Shown here: positions 32,593-44,164 of the stretch, one piece after another | Layout: every line of letters begins with the position of its first letter | Numbering within the stretch: the stretch's first letter is position 1 | Origin: Pyrrhosoma nymphula | Lineage: Eukaryota; Arthropoda; Insecta; Odonata; Coenagrionidae | Assembly (NCBI GenBank): GCA_963573305.1 | Contig: OY754332.1 | Span: 47,405,559 to 47,469,558 of the forward strand | Direction: 5' to 3' | Length of the DNA stretch: 64,000 nt | Notes under the pieces: model-generated | The model's input: only the letters and a program-made list of their open reading frames with translations | What the model was told of the DNA's origin: nothing | The model's database searches: none | Translations under genes and position numbers: made by a program

Positions 32593-33283
32593 GGGGTTAT
32601 TTTGTAATCCCACTGAAGTGAGAGTTCGTCATAAAATGTGGAAAATGACGTCATTTTTCGTAGTTCAACTCCGCCAACCAGGCGGCGTGACCTTCCTCGG
32701 CTCTCAAGTGGTAATCTGCCGGTCATGTGCCGGTCTTTTATTTGATTCATACACTCTTTCAACTCTTGATCCGTTTTATTTGGCTCCGAATTTCATTAGT
32801 TCCATCTCACCTGTCGTTAGGAACGTGGAATGAAGCCACCATCGGACCTTGGCCGATCGTGAGCCGATCATTAAGAGAGAAAAACGGATCTCCCACCTTC
32901 CCGCAAAGTCATTAAAAAGGTGAGATTACAAAATAACCCCCCTGCGTCGTCATACAATACGGAAAATTCTGTCATTTTTCGTAATTTTACTCCGCCACCC
33001 AGGCGGCGAGACTGTCTTCGGCTCTCAAGTAGTGATATGCACGTCTTTTACTTGACTGACCAGCTCTTTCCCATAACTCTCTGACTCTTTCGATTCTTGA
33101 TCCGTTACATTTTGCCTCCGCCTTTCATTGGTTTCATCCCACGTGTCCTAAGGAACGTGAAATGGAGCCGCCATCGTTTCTACGAGCCTTGGGTGATCGA
33201 GACCCGGTCATTAAGAGAGCGAAACGGGTCTCCCGCCTTCCCGCAGAGAGAATTTAAAAGGTGAGATTACAAAATAACCCCCT
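32593..33283. mobile_element. Tandem pair of TIR units, each about 345 bp
   Basis: Starts GGGGTTATTTTGTAATC. The complement GATTACAAAATAACCCC ends both unit 1 (to about 32941) and unit 2 (to about 33282). Units share tcatttttcgta, ctccgcca-ccaggcggcg, cggctctcaag, ccttgatccgtt-like and cattaagagag motifs in order. It looks like a MITE duplicated in tandem that shares the middle end. Confidence 0.75.
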
Positions 33284-34830
33284 GGAGGATTTCGGATTCT
33301 TGGACGTCGGCATTGAATATCGGAACGAGGCTCTCCGACCTGAATGTTCATCAATGAATAGCAAATGGCCTTCCCGAGAAAATTGACGAGTGTCGTCCGC
33401 CCATTTGCGGGCACTTGGCGAATAGTCCCCGAGCGAAAAGGTCCGTGCGATAGGAAGCGAGTATGGGAGCGATTCGCAGGGAAGTGAGGTGGGAGGGAGT
33501 GGGAGAGGAGGGGTAATCAGAGGTCAGAGGTCAGTAGCCACTCACCCGGAGAGACGAATGCCATCTGGCAAACCTGGAAGGTCCTTGTGACGTCGCAAAG
33601 TCCCAAATATTTGACCTCCGCAATCGGAATTTTCCGACCGAGATTTCGTCATCGCCGAAGTTCAACAGCGTCAAGACCCTCCGGGATGCGTGCACTTCGC
33701 CCAAGGGAGGAAATGTCCGCCACTACTAACCCTTTTACGTCTTTACTACGCTCCGGACGTGCTCCTCTATACGTTCTATAAAGTACTAAATAATTTCCTT
33801 ATTGTCCGAGTGAAAAGATAGTTACACATATTTCTGAGTCTCAATGAATTTAAGACACACTAAACATGAACACAAGATTACTGTAAAATTTTCACGAGAA
33901 AAAAAGTGCAACAAGATCGGGAATCAAAACACAGACCTTTTGTTTGCATGACCACGGTGCAGGCGAGCCAATGTCCGCAGTTCTGTAAGCGGTCAAGCTG
34001 GATTTGTCCTTGTGTTTATTTATATACCTACATCTCATCGCTGTAATTTTACACAAACGAAATAATTTTAGCACACTTTTTAATCAAACAAAAAATATAC
34101 AACGCAATTTTAGGCATTTTTATGGCTGAAAGAAAAATATTAATCTGACTTTAAACGTGAATATCGTATAAATATCAACCAGCCAGCATTCGGTAACATT
34201 TTGCCATCCCACCGTTTCAACATGAGCAAAAGTAATGGAAAATGTCCGAGTCTCAGTCGTCACAGAACGAAACTCATGGCGATTTATAAATGGAAATACG
34301 CGATAATTACTGAAAATTGAAGTGAATAATCGGTTAACGGTAATAAATTGTTCAACGTGTTTACACCCTGACAACGCCCGCGATTATATAGCCGCACACA
34401 TGAGAAACGATACCCGCTATTCGCTACTTAACTAACGCCACGAATAAAACGGAAACAAATGACAAATTGATCGGACATGACACGCGAACGCCAGAGAAAA
34501 AGAAAGGGAAATATTTTTAACATTTATTCCTCACATTTTAGCATTGCACACGACAGCAAATTTTCCAACAAACTCAAATATATAATCCGCTTGTATATGC
34601 GTTGTACAGAGACATTAATGATTGTCTTTCAATAGTGAAAAATCATTTCAAAACGCCATATGATCCAAAACGGAATCTCAATAATTTGACGTCATCGATT
34701 TCCAACTCGACATGTATTTCCAATGCTAGGATGAAATTAAACTAGTCCATTGTCTTCCGTAAATGAAATATAAACGATTAATTTCCATAAATTACGAAAA
34801 AACAGCCAAACTCCGCATGAAAACAAGTAG
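33284..34830. other. Unassigned sequence with one SINE-like remnant
   Basis: The minus strand at 33910-33982 reads ggctcgcctgcaccgtggtc ... ttttgattcccgatctt, a decayed tRNA-like SINE head. ORFs (60-84 codons) are not recognised. 33.41-33.79 kb is GC-rich; the rest is AT-rich. Confidence 0.35.
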
Positions 34831-34837
34831 CATTACT

Positions 34838-34902
34838 AGTAAAATCTTCTCGGGTTTGCCACCGGGTAAGGCTTTTAAAGGCCAAACCCAAGAAGATTTT
34901 AC
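34838..34902. repeat. Foldback repeat 6
   Basis: AGTAAAATCTTCTCGGGTTT pairs with its near complement ending AAGAAGATTTTACT. The loop holds caccgggtaaggcttttaaa, the same text as beside the 9.1 and 19.07 kb repeats. The catalytic-type boxes are absent, so this looks like an internal deletion of the family. Confidence 0.7.
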
Positions 34903-34904
34903 TA

Positions 34905-35800
34905 ATATTATTCGCCGGGAAAGCCTAAGATCTTTTAAGTAGCATTACTGTCATCGATCCGTTCCGTGACGTTATCCACGGGGTTCCCTATGACGTGATG
35001 CCTCAACGCGTAGCACGCGTAATTTCAAAGAAGAAATGTTTTTAAAAACAAAGTTGTTGCCCGCTCAAATTCACGCCCTGAATAACGAAGAATTTGCACT
35101 TCAAATACAACCAGTTCTAAAAACATGCAAGTTCCCTGTTACGGTCGGGAAGGATGGCCGTGTATATCTTCATTATCTGCGCAGAGTGTAAAGGTATACA
35201 CTTATTAGGTTTGTGTGCTTGACAAGGCACTCCACCCGAAGCTTCAGAGCGCCGACGATGACGCCGACCCTTACCATTGAGAGACGAAATGAACACTTCA
35301 ACAGAGGCGCAGGCTCGAGGAAAAGACAAACCGGTAAACTTCCTCTCACCAACCCTCCGTTTCCGATAAACAAAAAACCAACGGCCAATGGCCCCGCAAT
35401 TCTTTCCCCACACACAGAAGGCCTCGCGAAGGCGTTTCGTCAATGAGCGAAGAGATACTCCCGACTCCCCTCGCCGGTAACGAAGAGGAATGGCCCGGAG
35501 CACACCTGGCGCGGAGGCTATAAGCGAAGGAGCAGGCGTACAAAGAGCAGTGGAAGCAAAGCAAGGGTTCGCCCTGGGTCATCGGCCCCGCATGACAAGT
35601 GCCTCCTCCCCCGCCCCGCCCCAGAACGCCCCTTTGCATCGGCGGCCGGGGGGCCGGCGAGAGTCGCGGCCCACCACCGCTGCCCATCAATCCACGCCGA
35701 TCGACTGCACGGAAGCACTCCCTCGCGGCTTGAGAAACACACCGGTCATGGCTTAAATTAACCTCTCTGAGAGGCGGGCTCGGTCGGTGACCGAGGGCTC
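34905..35800. other. GC-rich island, no gene recognised
   Basis: 35.2-35.8 kb is CpG-rich; minus ORFs of 128 and 154 codons and plus ORFs of 77 and 88 codons overlap one another, which argues for compositional openness. A hairpin CTCGGTCGGTGACCGAG lies at 35780-35796, just before the next element. Confidence 0.35.
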
Positions 35801-36093
35801 TATAGTCCATTTCAAATGACTTGGCGGCTGGGCTCCCAGGACCTCAGTCTTGCTCTGCCTTCAGTCGTGCAAAGATCTGCTCTCACCTTGCCGTGTTGCC
35901 ATGTGTCCTGCGTTTACATCAGCGATATTGAAAGTATGGCTGTGTGATTGCCGTGGCTATGGCAACGCCTTGCTGGCATTCGTCCCACCCCTACATCGCC
36001 CATTCCACAAATTTCCCCTGCCGTGCGAGAGTAAGCGAGAGCTAACGAGAACGGCCGAATTCTCAGCCGCCAAGTCATTTGAAATGGACTATA
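35801..36093. mobile_element. 293-bp element with perfect 30-bp TIRs
   Basis: TATAGTCCATTTCAAATGAC then TTGGCGGCTG at the left is exactly complementary to the right end. The interior is not palindromic and has no transposase. The terminal TA on each side may be a TA target duplication. The perfect TIRs suggest a young insertion. The 84-codon ORF inside has no recognised product. Confidence 0.85.
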
Positions 36094-36099
36094 GCAGTC

Positions 36100-37735
36100 G
36101 ATGAAGAGTGAGCCCATCTACCTCTACTGTAATCCCCACCGGTTACGTACATCGACTTGAAATTCGTAAATTTCCGTCGTAAAATTTGTACGGCCAGTTT
36201 TGATTCGTTTTACAATATATTTCGGCACGAAGACATCCAAGGACAGGGTACCAGACTATGATGTGAAAACTACTAAGACATGTTGTACAATTAAGTCGAT
36301 ATTAGGAGAATTACAAACTTACATTTATTTGTGTAGTGAAATTCATTGTATTTCTTTACTTATATAATGAAATTCATCATATTTGAGCCTGCGCCCGTGG
36401 CATATGATGCCACTGGACGATTCCAATTAATACGTGACCAAAAAATGATTTTGATTCATTTCATGGAGATTTAAGGACAATGCAGATTAGATCTTAATGC
36501 TACAGCGTGTGAGCAAATTAAATAACATTCGACTCATTAAGCAGATACTTTGGTTTTTACCCAATGCGGCTAACGATCACACTCTATCATGTACCACGTT
36601 CGTTAATACTCATCGGCGAAATACATGTAAAATTAACTAAAAATGGATCTTCGTGGCATTAGAAATAATTAGTTCAAAACGAGACCATTAAAAACGGAAA
36701 ATTGAGTACAATTTTCATGCACAGGACATATATTTCTGGAAAAATACACGCGAGGAAAAACATCAAGAAGAACACAAGCTCGTTCCTCCCACGACTATCC
36801 CCGAAAAAGTAAATTAACGCCCGAGAATAACACATTACCGGGAACGCAAGCGAGACAAACGGGATTAAGTTGAGCAATCAACTCCAGAGCTCGCGGGCGA
36901 GCGAGGATAGTCGAATGATTCGCTTCTCGCACCCACACTCCCTCCCCCCAATCTCCCCCCCAGAACCACTCCCACGCATCCCATTGGCTCCAATATAAGG
37001 CACGGAGTGATGAAATTCCTCCCCGAAGATCACTCCCATTTCCATGAGAGGAGATTACGAGCCGAGAAACGAATATTCCCACCCCCTCCACCTCACTTTT
37101 TCCCCATTTTTCGAGGGACGGCGAGAGGCATGGGGAAGGGAAGGGCCATCACCCGGCCCCGCACTGACCCCGTGAGACCCCGCGCGTAGGTGGGGCGGGG
37201 GCGTTCCCCCGGCCCCCGAGGGGTCGGTCGGGGATCGAGAAGGCGGAGGGGGGTGGGACGGAGGAGGCTGAAGAGTCGGAGGCGGAGTTTCTTGGACGCC
37301 GATGACGGCAGGCCGGTGCGTGCACCGCTGACCCTTCCCCACCCCCGCCACCGACGCCGGGGGCCGCTCCGGCGACGCTAACTGCGCACCCTGACCTCAA
37401 ATTACTTCGCCATCAACCCGCCCCGCCGCTGGCGTTCCTCATTCCCGGGGCAAATGGGCCGATGGGAGAGCGGCGCAAGGGAGAAGTAGTACGATTAGGG
37501 TAGTTTAGGCGTGATTTACCCCCAGTCATCACAAAGACGACATTAAAATTGTATTCAAAAGCGTTAGCAGCTGTGGGAGGCAGAAAGTAAAAAGATATAT
37601 TCAAATAATGAAGCAAAAACTATTTTATAATTGAACTTATCAGTGATTTACTAAACACACATCATTGTGACGCCAACTTCACTATTTTCGCCCGTCGTAC
37701 CCTAAAAAGACAGGTAAGTTCTTTTCGAGTTTATG
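36100..37735. other. Unassigned; strongly GC-rich at 36.9-37.5 kb
   Basis: 36.1-36.85 kb is AT-rich. 36.9-37.5 kb is a CpG island with open frames on both strands (98-codon ORFs) that overlap and look compositional. It is a reasonable place to look for a promoter or first exon, but none could be identified. Confidence 0.35.
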
Positions 37736-37739
37736 AAAA

Positions 37740-38035
37740 AATATAGTGAGAATAAATTTATTACAATTAAATAACTGAAAAATACTTGAAGTACTCACCG
37801 TAACATTTCTGAAATGATGTGTGCGCTAGAATTTCCTCATTAAAAAAATCTATCTCTAAAGCGCACAGCCGTACAATACCCCAGGGAGAACGGCTTATTT
37901 CATTTGGAAAACTAGTGCAGTAAGTGGCTGATATTTTGGCATCAATAGAAATGTGATATATCTTTCGCTGTAATGAGTCCAAATTCAATCAATTATATAC
38001 CCGGAGATATCTCGCGAAAACTGCCTCAAGCGAAG
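37740..38035. mobile_element. Diverged relative of TIR family B
   Basis: Landmarks gtactcaccgtaacattt, agcgcacagccgt, tggcatcaatagaaatg and tgagtccaaattcaatcaa resemble family B (attactcaccgcagtaattt; gagcgcacagttgt; tgatatcattggaaag; tgaagtcaaattcatcaaa). The TIRs are not clear. Confidence 0.4.
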
Positions 38036-38200
38036 TGAGACAAAGTGTTGAGACCGTTTTACAAGAAGCAATTTAATGCTCAGATGGGAGTTATGGACGG
38101 GTGCGCAGTTAAATTGCGATGCTTAAATCAGAGAATCGATTTAAGAGCACTGCAGACATGTATGTACGAGAGATAGTTAAATTGTTCCTGCTCTAATTCC

Positions 38201-38725
38201 GTGCCAACGTCCTCGCAATTTCTGTCCATTAAACTGAGCAATAAAGTGCTGCTTAAAAAAGGCATTAAGACACTGAGAAGGCGGCCATGCACCTTCACCC
38301 GCATTTCCGATTCCAACAGCTCAGGATCACAAGATGCCAATACCGACGATTCGAAGTCGAATGAAGGTGAATGCTACTACATCGGAGGACGGCCGCTGAA
38401 TATTCATTATCGCACCTCCTATGTGATGGTGGTGCATTTGCCTACGTTGATCGGTGATGGATATTTCATAAGCGCCAATCGTCATCCTATGAAGTTTTCA
38501 TACCGATTAATCTTGCAGTGCGTGAAGGACTGTGAAGCCCGAATAAGTATCAAATTCCCATATTTCACTCGCCTGTCCAAACGCCGGATGGGGTGTTGTG
38601 TGTGGTGCATAAAAGTAAGGATAAAACATCGCCAGACTAGGAAAACGAAGTTTAGTAATTTAAAACGCATGTGGTGGATTGAAATAAATGAAAAACTATG
38701 CATTAGAAGGAAATGCAGGAGATAA
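38201..38725 (+). CDS. 174-codon ORF, possible exon, function unknown
   Basis: The longest plus frame in the window that is not low-complexity or GC-driven. It begins MPTSSQFLSIKLSNKVLLKK, has an S/D/N-rich linker near residues 36-55 and a hydrophobic, cysteine-containing middle (YVMVVHLPTLIGDGYF). It ends in a K/R-rich stretch. A donor-like AAAAGTAAGG at 38611-38620 could end an exon. No domain was recognised and no promoter is evident. Chance ORF remains quite possible. Confidence 0.25.
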   Translation: MPTSSQFLSIKLSNKVLLKKGIKTLRRRPCTFTRISDSNSSGSQDANTDDSKSNEGECYYIGGRPLNIHYRTSYVMVVHLPTLIGDGYFISANRHPMKFSYRLILQCVKDCEARISIKFPYFTRLSKRRMGCCVWCIKVRIKHRQTRKTKFSNLKRMWWIEINEKLCIRRKCRR

Positions 38726-38729
38726 AAAA

Positions 38730-39335
38730 ATAACTATATATAGGACTTGAAAGATAAAACTTTGAAAACTAAACTTCAATCATGCGATGTTTTGGCTAAA
38801 AATCAGTCGATGAAAGTCGTGATAAATTGGAAAGAATTCGTAGTAAATTGGGTCGATAAATACTACCTTGACACAGGCAGATCGTTCTCAAACGATATAG
38901 AGAGTAACGGTATTGATTTTTAGTAATTTCAAAGAAATGTAATGGAGAATGATACAAGGCATTTCTTATTTTTTTAAATGTACCTAAGGACGAATCAGGA
39001 ATCAACAAAAAAAATTAACAATATATCAGCGCCAAAACAAACCTCGGGTATACGTCCAATGTGCTAAAGACCTAATTTGGATCGTTCAGCACTTATGCCA
39101 AGAGAAGCTCTAGCATTATAAATTCCACGTGAGTCTGACACCATGAACCGAATCGTCTACATGAGGCCTCCACCCCATAGACTATAATAAGAATCAGTTA
39201 AGACAATCAAGTTAGAGATAACGACGATTCGGTGGATAGAGGTTATGAGAATATATTAAACTTATCAACTAGCGCCATCTCAAATGAAAATTTTCTAATT
39301 CGATCAATTGTAGATGAAAATAATGTAAAAAAATC
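38730..39335. other. AT-rich, nothing recognised
   Basis: Only a 70-codon minus ORF of no known product. No repeat end was seen. Confidence 0.4.
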
Positions 39336-39475
39336 GGAAAAGTTAGATTAATTTTCAGCACAACTTTTTCCACACGTAGTTTTATTTATCACGACCATGG
39401 TTTCAATACAGAGTAACATCTTCAGGCTTCAGGCACCTGAGTCCTTCAGCTGAAAATACATCTAACTTTCCTACT
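39336..39475. repeat. Foldback repeat 7, degenerate
   Basis: Arms AAGTTAGATTAATTTTCAGC and GCTGAAAATACATCTAACTT are imperfect complements. Between them lies ggtttcaatacagag, followed by taacatcttcagg, the minus-strand order CCTGAAGATG ... GAAACC of the foldback family. Confidence 0.6.
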
Positions 39476-39479
39476 GTGA

Positions 39480-40504
39480 AAGACTTACACATAGTTACGC
39501 CCAAAACAGTTTGTTAAATCGGGAATGTAAAATTAACATGCAAGACGGTCTTCATCTATAACATCGGAGACTGGAAATACTCTCCACTCAAATAATACTC
39601 CACGGTAAGATTTTGAGTAAGTACTCGTATTTTACGCGAGCATTCGAGCAACTAGACAAAAAATGAGAATTTCCCTCGCCTCTGACTTATTTATCGTACT
39701 GAATACAGACAGCAAGCCATCAATTTGAATGGAATTGATGGAATCAGGCCTGGCTTGGTGATGATTGATGGTGGATTATGACGGATATCCAAAATGAAAG
39801 AACCAACTTTCAAGTTTCCAAAAACTTTAATGACTTGTATATTTTAAAATATGTTAAATAAAAAATACATTAAACAAACAAATAAATAAAATCATGTACT
39901 CAAGAAATAAATGAAATTTTTAATAGAAATTGTTTTGAAAACTACAAAGTTTGTTCTATCAACATGCATTCATATTAAGTCTTTATGCAGGTCATTACCC
40001 CAAGTATTTCTGGCCACATGCCATTGACGCGGCGAACGAACGTTCTCCTCAACCCAGAATCCGTTATGAAAATATCTCCTGCATATCCCGCCGCTCCGAA
40101 TATGGCCTAATTGTCCAGGAAATAGCGAACGGCGTTCGACCCATCTTCATAAATGGATTTGACCACTTCCGGATTTGACCCTTCATTGAATCGAATGGAA
40201 AAAATGATTTTGAGCGTCAACTTTCCAGAGGAAAGCGTATAAATAAAGTTTTTAAGTAGATTTTTTTGGGGGGGAACAATAAAAAATTCACAGCCTCCCA
40301 ATCCGCAAGGGGAAATTATTCATCTCCTGACGCATAAGTTTCGAGCGGCAAGATGAAATCCGGGAAGATTCTCCCAAGAAAGATCCCACCCCGACTTCTG
40401 AGATAAACTTCGACTCGGGGGGAGGGAGGGGAGTGGACGGAGGGGAGTGGGCGGAGGGGAGGGGCTGAAGGAGGAGGTCGACGAGAAGACGGCGAGCGGC
40501 CGAC
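39480..40504. other. Unassigned sequence
   Basis: 39.8-39.95 kb is A/T-rich with repeated aaataaataaa. 40.36-40.5 kb is purine-rich and GC-rich. ORFs of 60-83 codons are unrecognised. Confidence 0.35.
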
Positions 40505-40512
40505 GGCACGCC

Positions 40513-41117
40513 TAGTGATGGAAAAATGTCGGTCAACATTTTTCGAGCAATCGATTTTTAATCGAAATGAAAAGCTCGACTTTTCAACAAAATCGAAATT
40601 TGAACCAAAAGATCGATTAATCGAAAAAATCGACGGTTCTTTTTCGAAAAAAATACAGTTGGTACAAAAACATGTTTATTATTCATTCGAAAAATGCTCA
40701 TAATACATATTTGAAAAGTATAAAAAATCCCTAAAAATGTACTTAGAATACATTCTTGAATTATTTGCAGTAAAAATTTACAAATGCACGCACATTAAAG
40801 TTTGGGGATCACCGCTTGGAACCATTCGGCTTCACTAAAACTTTTAAGAAAGATCAACTGATTGAGATACTTTCTTGATAATCTAGGACGTGCCTTTCCA
40901 ATTTTACCGGCCTTACAGAAAAGTCTTAAACATGGGACGGATGAAGTTATCATACTCAGCACTCTGATCGCGAAACGGTACGAAATGGTCAAGATCGAAG
41001 TTGAAAAATCGAGTTTGGATCGAAACTCGTAGATCATGGCTCGATCTCGATTTCCTCGGTCTTTGACTATTAAAACTCGATTTTCGATTTTAATCGAAAT
41101 CGATTTTTCCATCACTA
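40513..41117. mobile_element. 605-bp hAT-type element, intact ends
   Basis: TIR TAGTGATGGAAAAAT at the left and ATTTTTCCATCACTA at the right, flanked by identical 8-mers GGCACGCC (40505-40512 and 41118-41125). The 8-bp duplication and TAG...CTA ends are hallmarks of hAT. The interior is rich in aatcgattt / aaatcgatt motifs, several palindromic. No transposase ORF, so it needs a helper. The perfect target duplication indicates a recent insertion. Confidence 0.92.
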
Positions 41118-41480
41118 GGCACGCCGAGCCACCGATGGACCGCTCTCGTGAGCCAACGCAGCGGCATTATCTCCGCGTCCCCGAACTAGACCGAATCCGG
41201 ACAAAAATAATGTCAATGCCGCATCCTTCACCCTCATCCGTGCCGAACCATGTCACGGCGCTCGGAAAGGAAACAGAGCACGCACGGAAACGATTATTTT
41301 ATCGGCGATGGGCCCTCGTCATCCGTTGGAATAGGAAAAAATGTACTTGGACACCTTTAGACCATGCAGGCGACGCATGTTGCACGCATCAAATTCGTAC
41401 AAAACCATAACTGGAAAACAAAAAAAATGCACTCTGGCGATATGAATTGATAAAAGATGTGCAACTTTGAAAAAAGCATA
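41118..41480. other. GC-rich flank, no gene recognised
   Basis: A 124-codon plus ORF (41036-41410) starts inside the hAT-type element and runs into this flank, so it is not an ancestral gene. Nothing else was seen. Confidence 0.4.
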
Positions 41481-41484
41481 AGTC

Positions 41485-41670
41485 CGATATTCCACAGAGG
41501 AAAACTCATTCGCCTTGACCGGGATTCGAACCCGGATCCCTCGATTTCGCGCCGAGTGCTTTGTCTTGCGGGTCTCTGAGTCTTGCGGGTGACTCCGTAA
41601 AAGTAAATCCCGGTGCTAGTCCCGGTATCCTCAAAATTGGTTTGAAAAGCAATTTTTTTGTGGAAAATTT
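41485..41670 (-). mobile_element. tRNA-derived SINE, family 2
   Basis: On the minus strand: attttgaggataccgggac, tttacggagtcacccgcaag, then gggatccgggttcgaatccc with an intact B box (GGTTCGAATCC), followed by ggtcaaggcgaatgagtttt. The same B-box segment, ending caaggcggataatttttc, is seen on the plus strand at 57.73 kb. It does not fold as a complete tRNA, and the A box is weak. Confidence 0.65.
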
Positions 41671-41699
41671 CACACATTTTATCTATTCGTTACATAAAG

Positions 41700-43222
41700 G
41701 TTCCACAGAATATCGCCTGAATCCTGAATTTGTACTTGAAAACCTTCAGACGATGCATGCGATGCAAGTTGCATGCATCTAATTATTACAACAAGAAAAA
41801 TGCGACAAACAAAAACTAAAAATGTCTAATTATTAAAAAAAACAAACATAGAATGTTTAAGATGAATAAGATTGACTACTTAAGCGACCCTATGAAAATG
41901 AAAGATCTGAGACCTTCCCTGGAAATGGATTTGACGTAGATTTCTCGCGTCTCGCCGAGACCAGGCGGCCAGGCAACAGGCGTTAGGGTTAAGTTTTACC
42001 CCGAAGACGATGGCTGAGTTAGCCGTCGAATTATTGATGCCTGACAAACCTGACCCAGCGTGAAACTCAGGAAATCTATGCGTAGCCCAATGATGAGAAG
42101 TGAAGTTGGATGCCTGAGGATGACACTTCAAAAACGACGGGATACTATATCAGCTCACAGTTTGACGAAACTAGTTCACTAAAGGCAATTTTCCAAGTCT
42201 GAGTACTTTAAAGGGAGGCTCCGGATAGGAAAGAAAGAAAAGGTAATGGTAGTTTACTCCCAAGTTCGACGTCCAAGTTTTATGTCTACACGGCGCGGTA
42301 TTTTTTGTTCAGAGTTTGAAAAGTTGATAGATAGATGCGTCGAGACAGAAGGAGGCGGAGAGTTCATTTCGGTACGCAACAACAATCGCCGAAGATCCAG
42401 TGAGCCATTTAACGTTCCACCCGACGGCAAATTCACTGCACTCATCAATGCACCCACGGGGACTATAATAGTGACCAATGACTATAACACAGCAGACGCA
42501 TCATACCAAACTTAGGGAATCGAACTCGGGGTATACGAGCGGAGGACCCATAAAAATCACCACGACCCAACTCCAAACCAGGATCTCCTTGTATTTCCAA
42601 GGGCACCGTAGAATGGGGATACTTGACATCGAATATAGCAGTTTTTTGAAACACGGACATAACAAGGTACAGAACTATTGGAGAATGTTTTCGCGTCGAT
42701 AATTGAATGTTTCAAAAACGTAATAAAATTAAAATATAAAATTAACATTGAAAACAGAAGATGATAGTTACCATCGACCAATTGTTCATAGGTTAGCCCT
42801 TTCCACTAATGATTTCGATGAATAAATGTTATGTATAGCGTAGTTTTCCTTCTTTCATTTCAACTTTCTTTCTGACTTTCAAATCAAATGAATCTCTCAA
42901 TAACGAGAGTATGTAATTTAATGTATGTAATAACGAGAGTATGTAATTTCGCACTCACGAAATAAAGATCCGACGGGAGTATCATGAATTCTCCCTGCAT
43001 GTTATTATCTCAAGAATGGGTCGAAAGAATACCTTTGTCACGGTGTATACGGAGTCCACTTGACATTTCTAAATTTCTCCTTCCCCTCACTTCTAGCCAC
43101 ATTTTTCCTTTGGCTGAGAGAAGTAAGAAACTAACATTGAAATGGCTCGTTACCGCAAGTGAAGATGTCGAAATCGTGTCAACTATCAAACCGGCGCTCC
43201 TCTGACGGCCATTCGGTTAAAT
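41700..43222. other. Unassigned; short direct repeat
   Basis: aataacgagagtatgtaatt occurs twice about 30 bases apart (42.90 and 42.93 kb). ORFs of 73-89 codons on both strands are unrecognised. A B-box-like aatcgaactcgg at 42517 (minus) may be a SINE trace. Confidence 0.35.
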
Positions 43223-43224
43223 TA

Positions 43225-43786
43225 AGGTGGTTTAAGCGAGATAGTTCCCTAGTCATAATGGAGACCATATTCAAATTTTATTTTTTATTTCAGCGTCCGT
43301 AAGAAGTATGAAATAAATATTGTAATATTAATGGCGCAAAGATATAGTTATATATGACGAAAATTCTCAGTAATTAAATAAATAAAGCTACTTAAGTCTC
43401 ATACTTTTTTCCTCATTCTTTCCCGCCGTACGGCTGAAAACCCTTCAAACCGGCAGGTTTTTTTTTGCGATTCTGTAAAAATTACTTTGGTGAGTAATAG
43501 ATTATTTTTTTATAAATAGTTGAGAAAACATGCAAACTAAACACCGTTAGTTTCTTGACGAAATATAGGAGCTATAAGTTCCTAATTTTTTTAATATTAT
43601 CCCTCTGGAGCGCACAGTTGTAATCTATCCCATGTAAAACAGTTTACATTTTCAGGCATATTGCTTGAAAAGTAGTTCGGCAAGGGGTTAATATTTTGAT
43701 ATCATTGGAAAGATGGGAGTTTTATCTTTAAAATGAAGTCAAATTCATCAAATTCTAGGTTAAGTGATTTTTCGTTCACACTACCT
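43225..43786. mobile_element. 562-bp TIR element, family B copy 2
   Basis: Begins AGGTGGTTTAAGCGAGATAG and ends TTTTTCGTTCACACTACCT, with TA directly outside each end (43223-43224 and 43787-43788). It is colinear, in reverse orientation, with 9533-10088. No coding capacity. TIR outer bases AGGTGG are shared with family A, so both may use one transposase type. Confidence 0.85.
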
Positions 43787-44160
43787 TAAACTACCCACGC
43801 AAGCAAATGTGGAGGAATTTGGATAAAAATGTCACGCTGTGAGAATTCCCTGGCAGCGCCACGGGACGCAAGATGAAGATGTAATCATCACGGGAGGCGG
43901 ACAAGGCCCGACCCCCCCATCTACAATAGCAAGTAATTCCACGCCGCTCCCGTGAAGTAACTCGCCGCCCCGCTGCGCAGCTACCGCGTCACGAGCGACA
44001 GTCCGAGTACGTGGTTGTGTAGTTCACGCCCCGACAAAGTTTCGCCATCGCTTCGCCCAAGTTGACTCACCACGACGCGAATTTCTTCGATCACGCCGAA
44101 AGGGTGAGAAATAAATCAAAACGATAGGGCCGAAAACAGGTTGTGAGAACGAACGAAAAA
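43787..44160. other. GC-rich sequence, no gene recognised
   Basis: The 95-codon minus ORF at 44024-44311 runs into the SINE and is not a gene. Nothing else was identified. Confidence 0.35.
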
Positions 44161-44164
44161 AGCA

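Noticed and set aside
41036..41410. 124-codon plus ORF
   Set aside because: Begins inside the hAT-type insertion, so it is not an ancestral gene.
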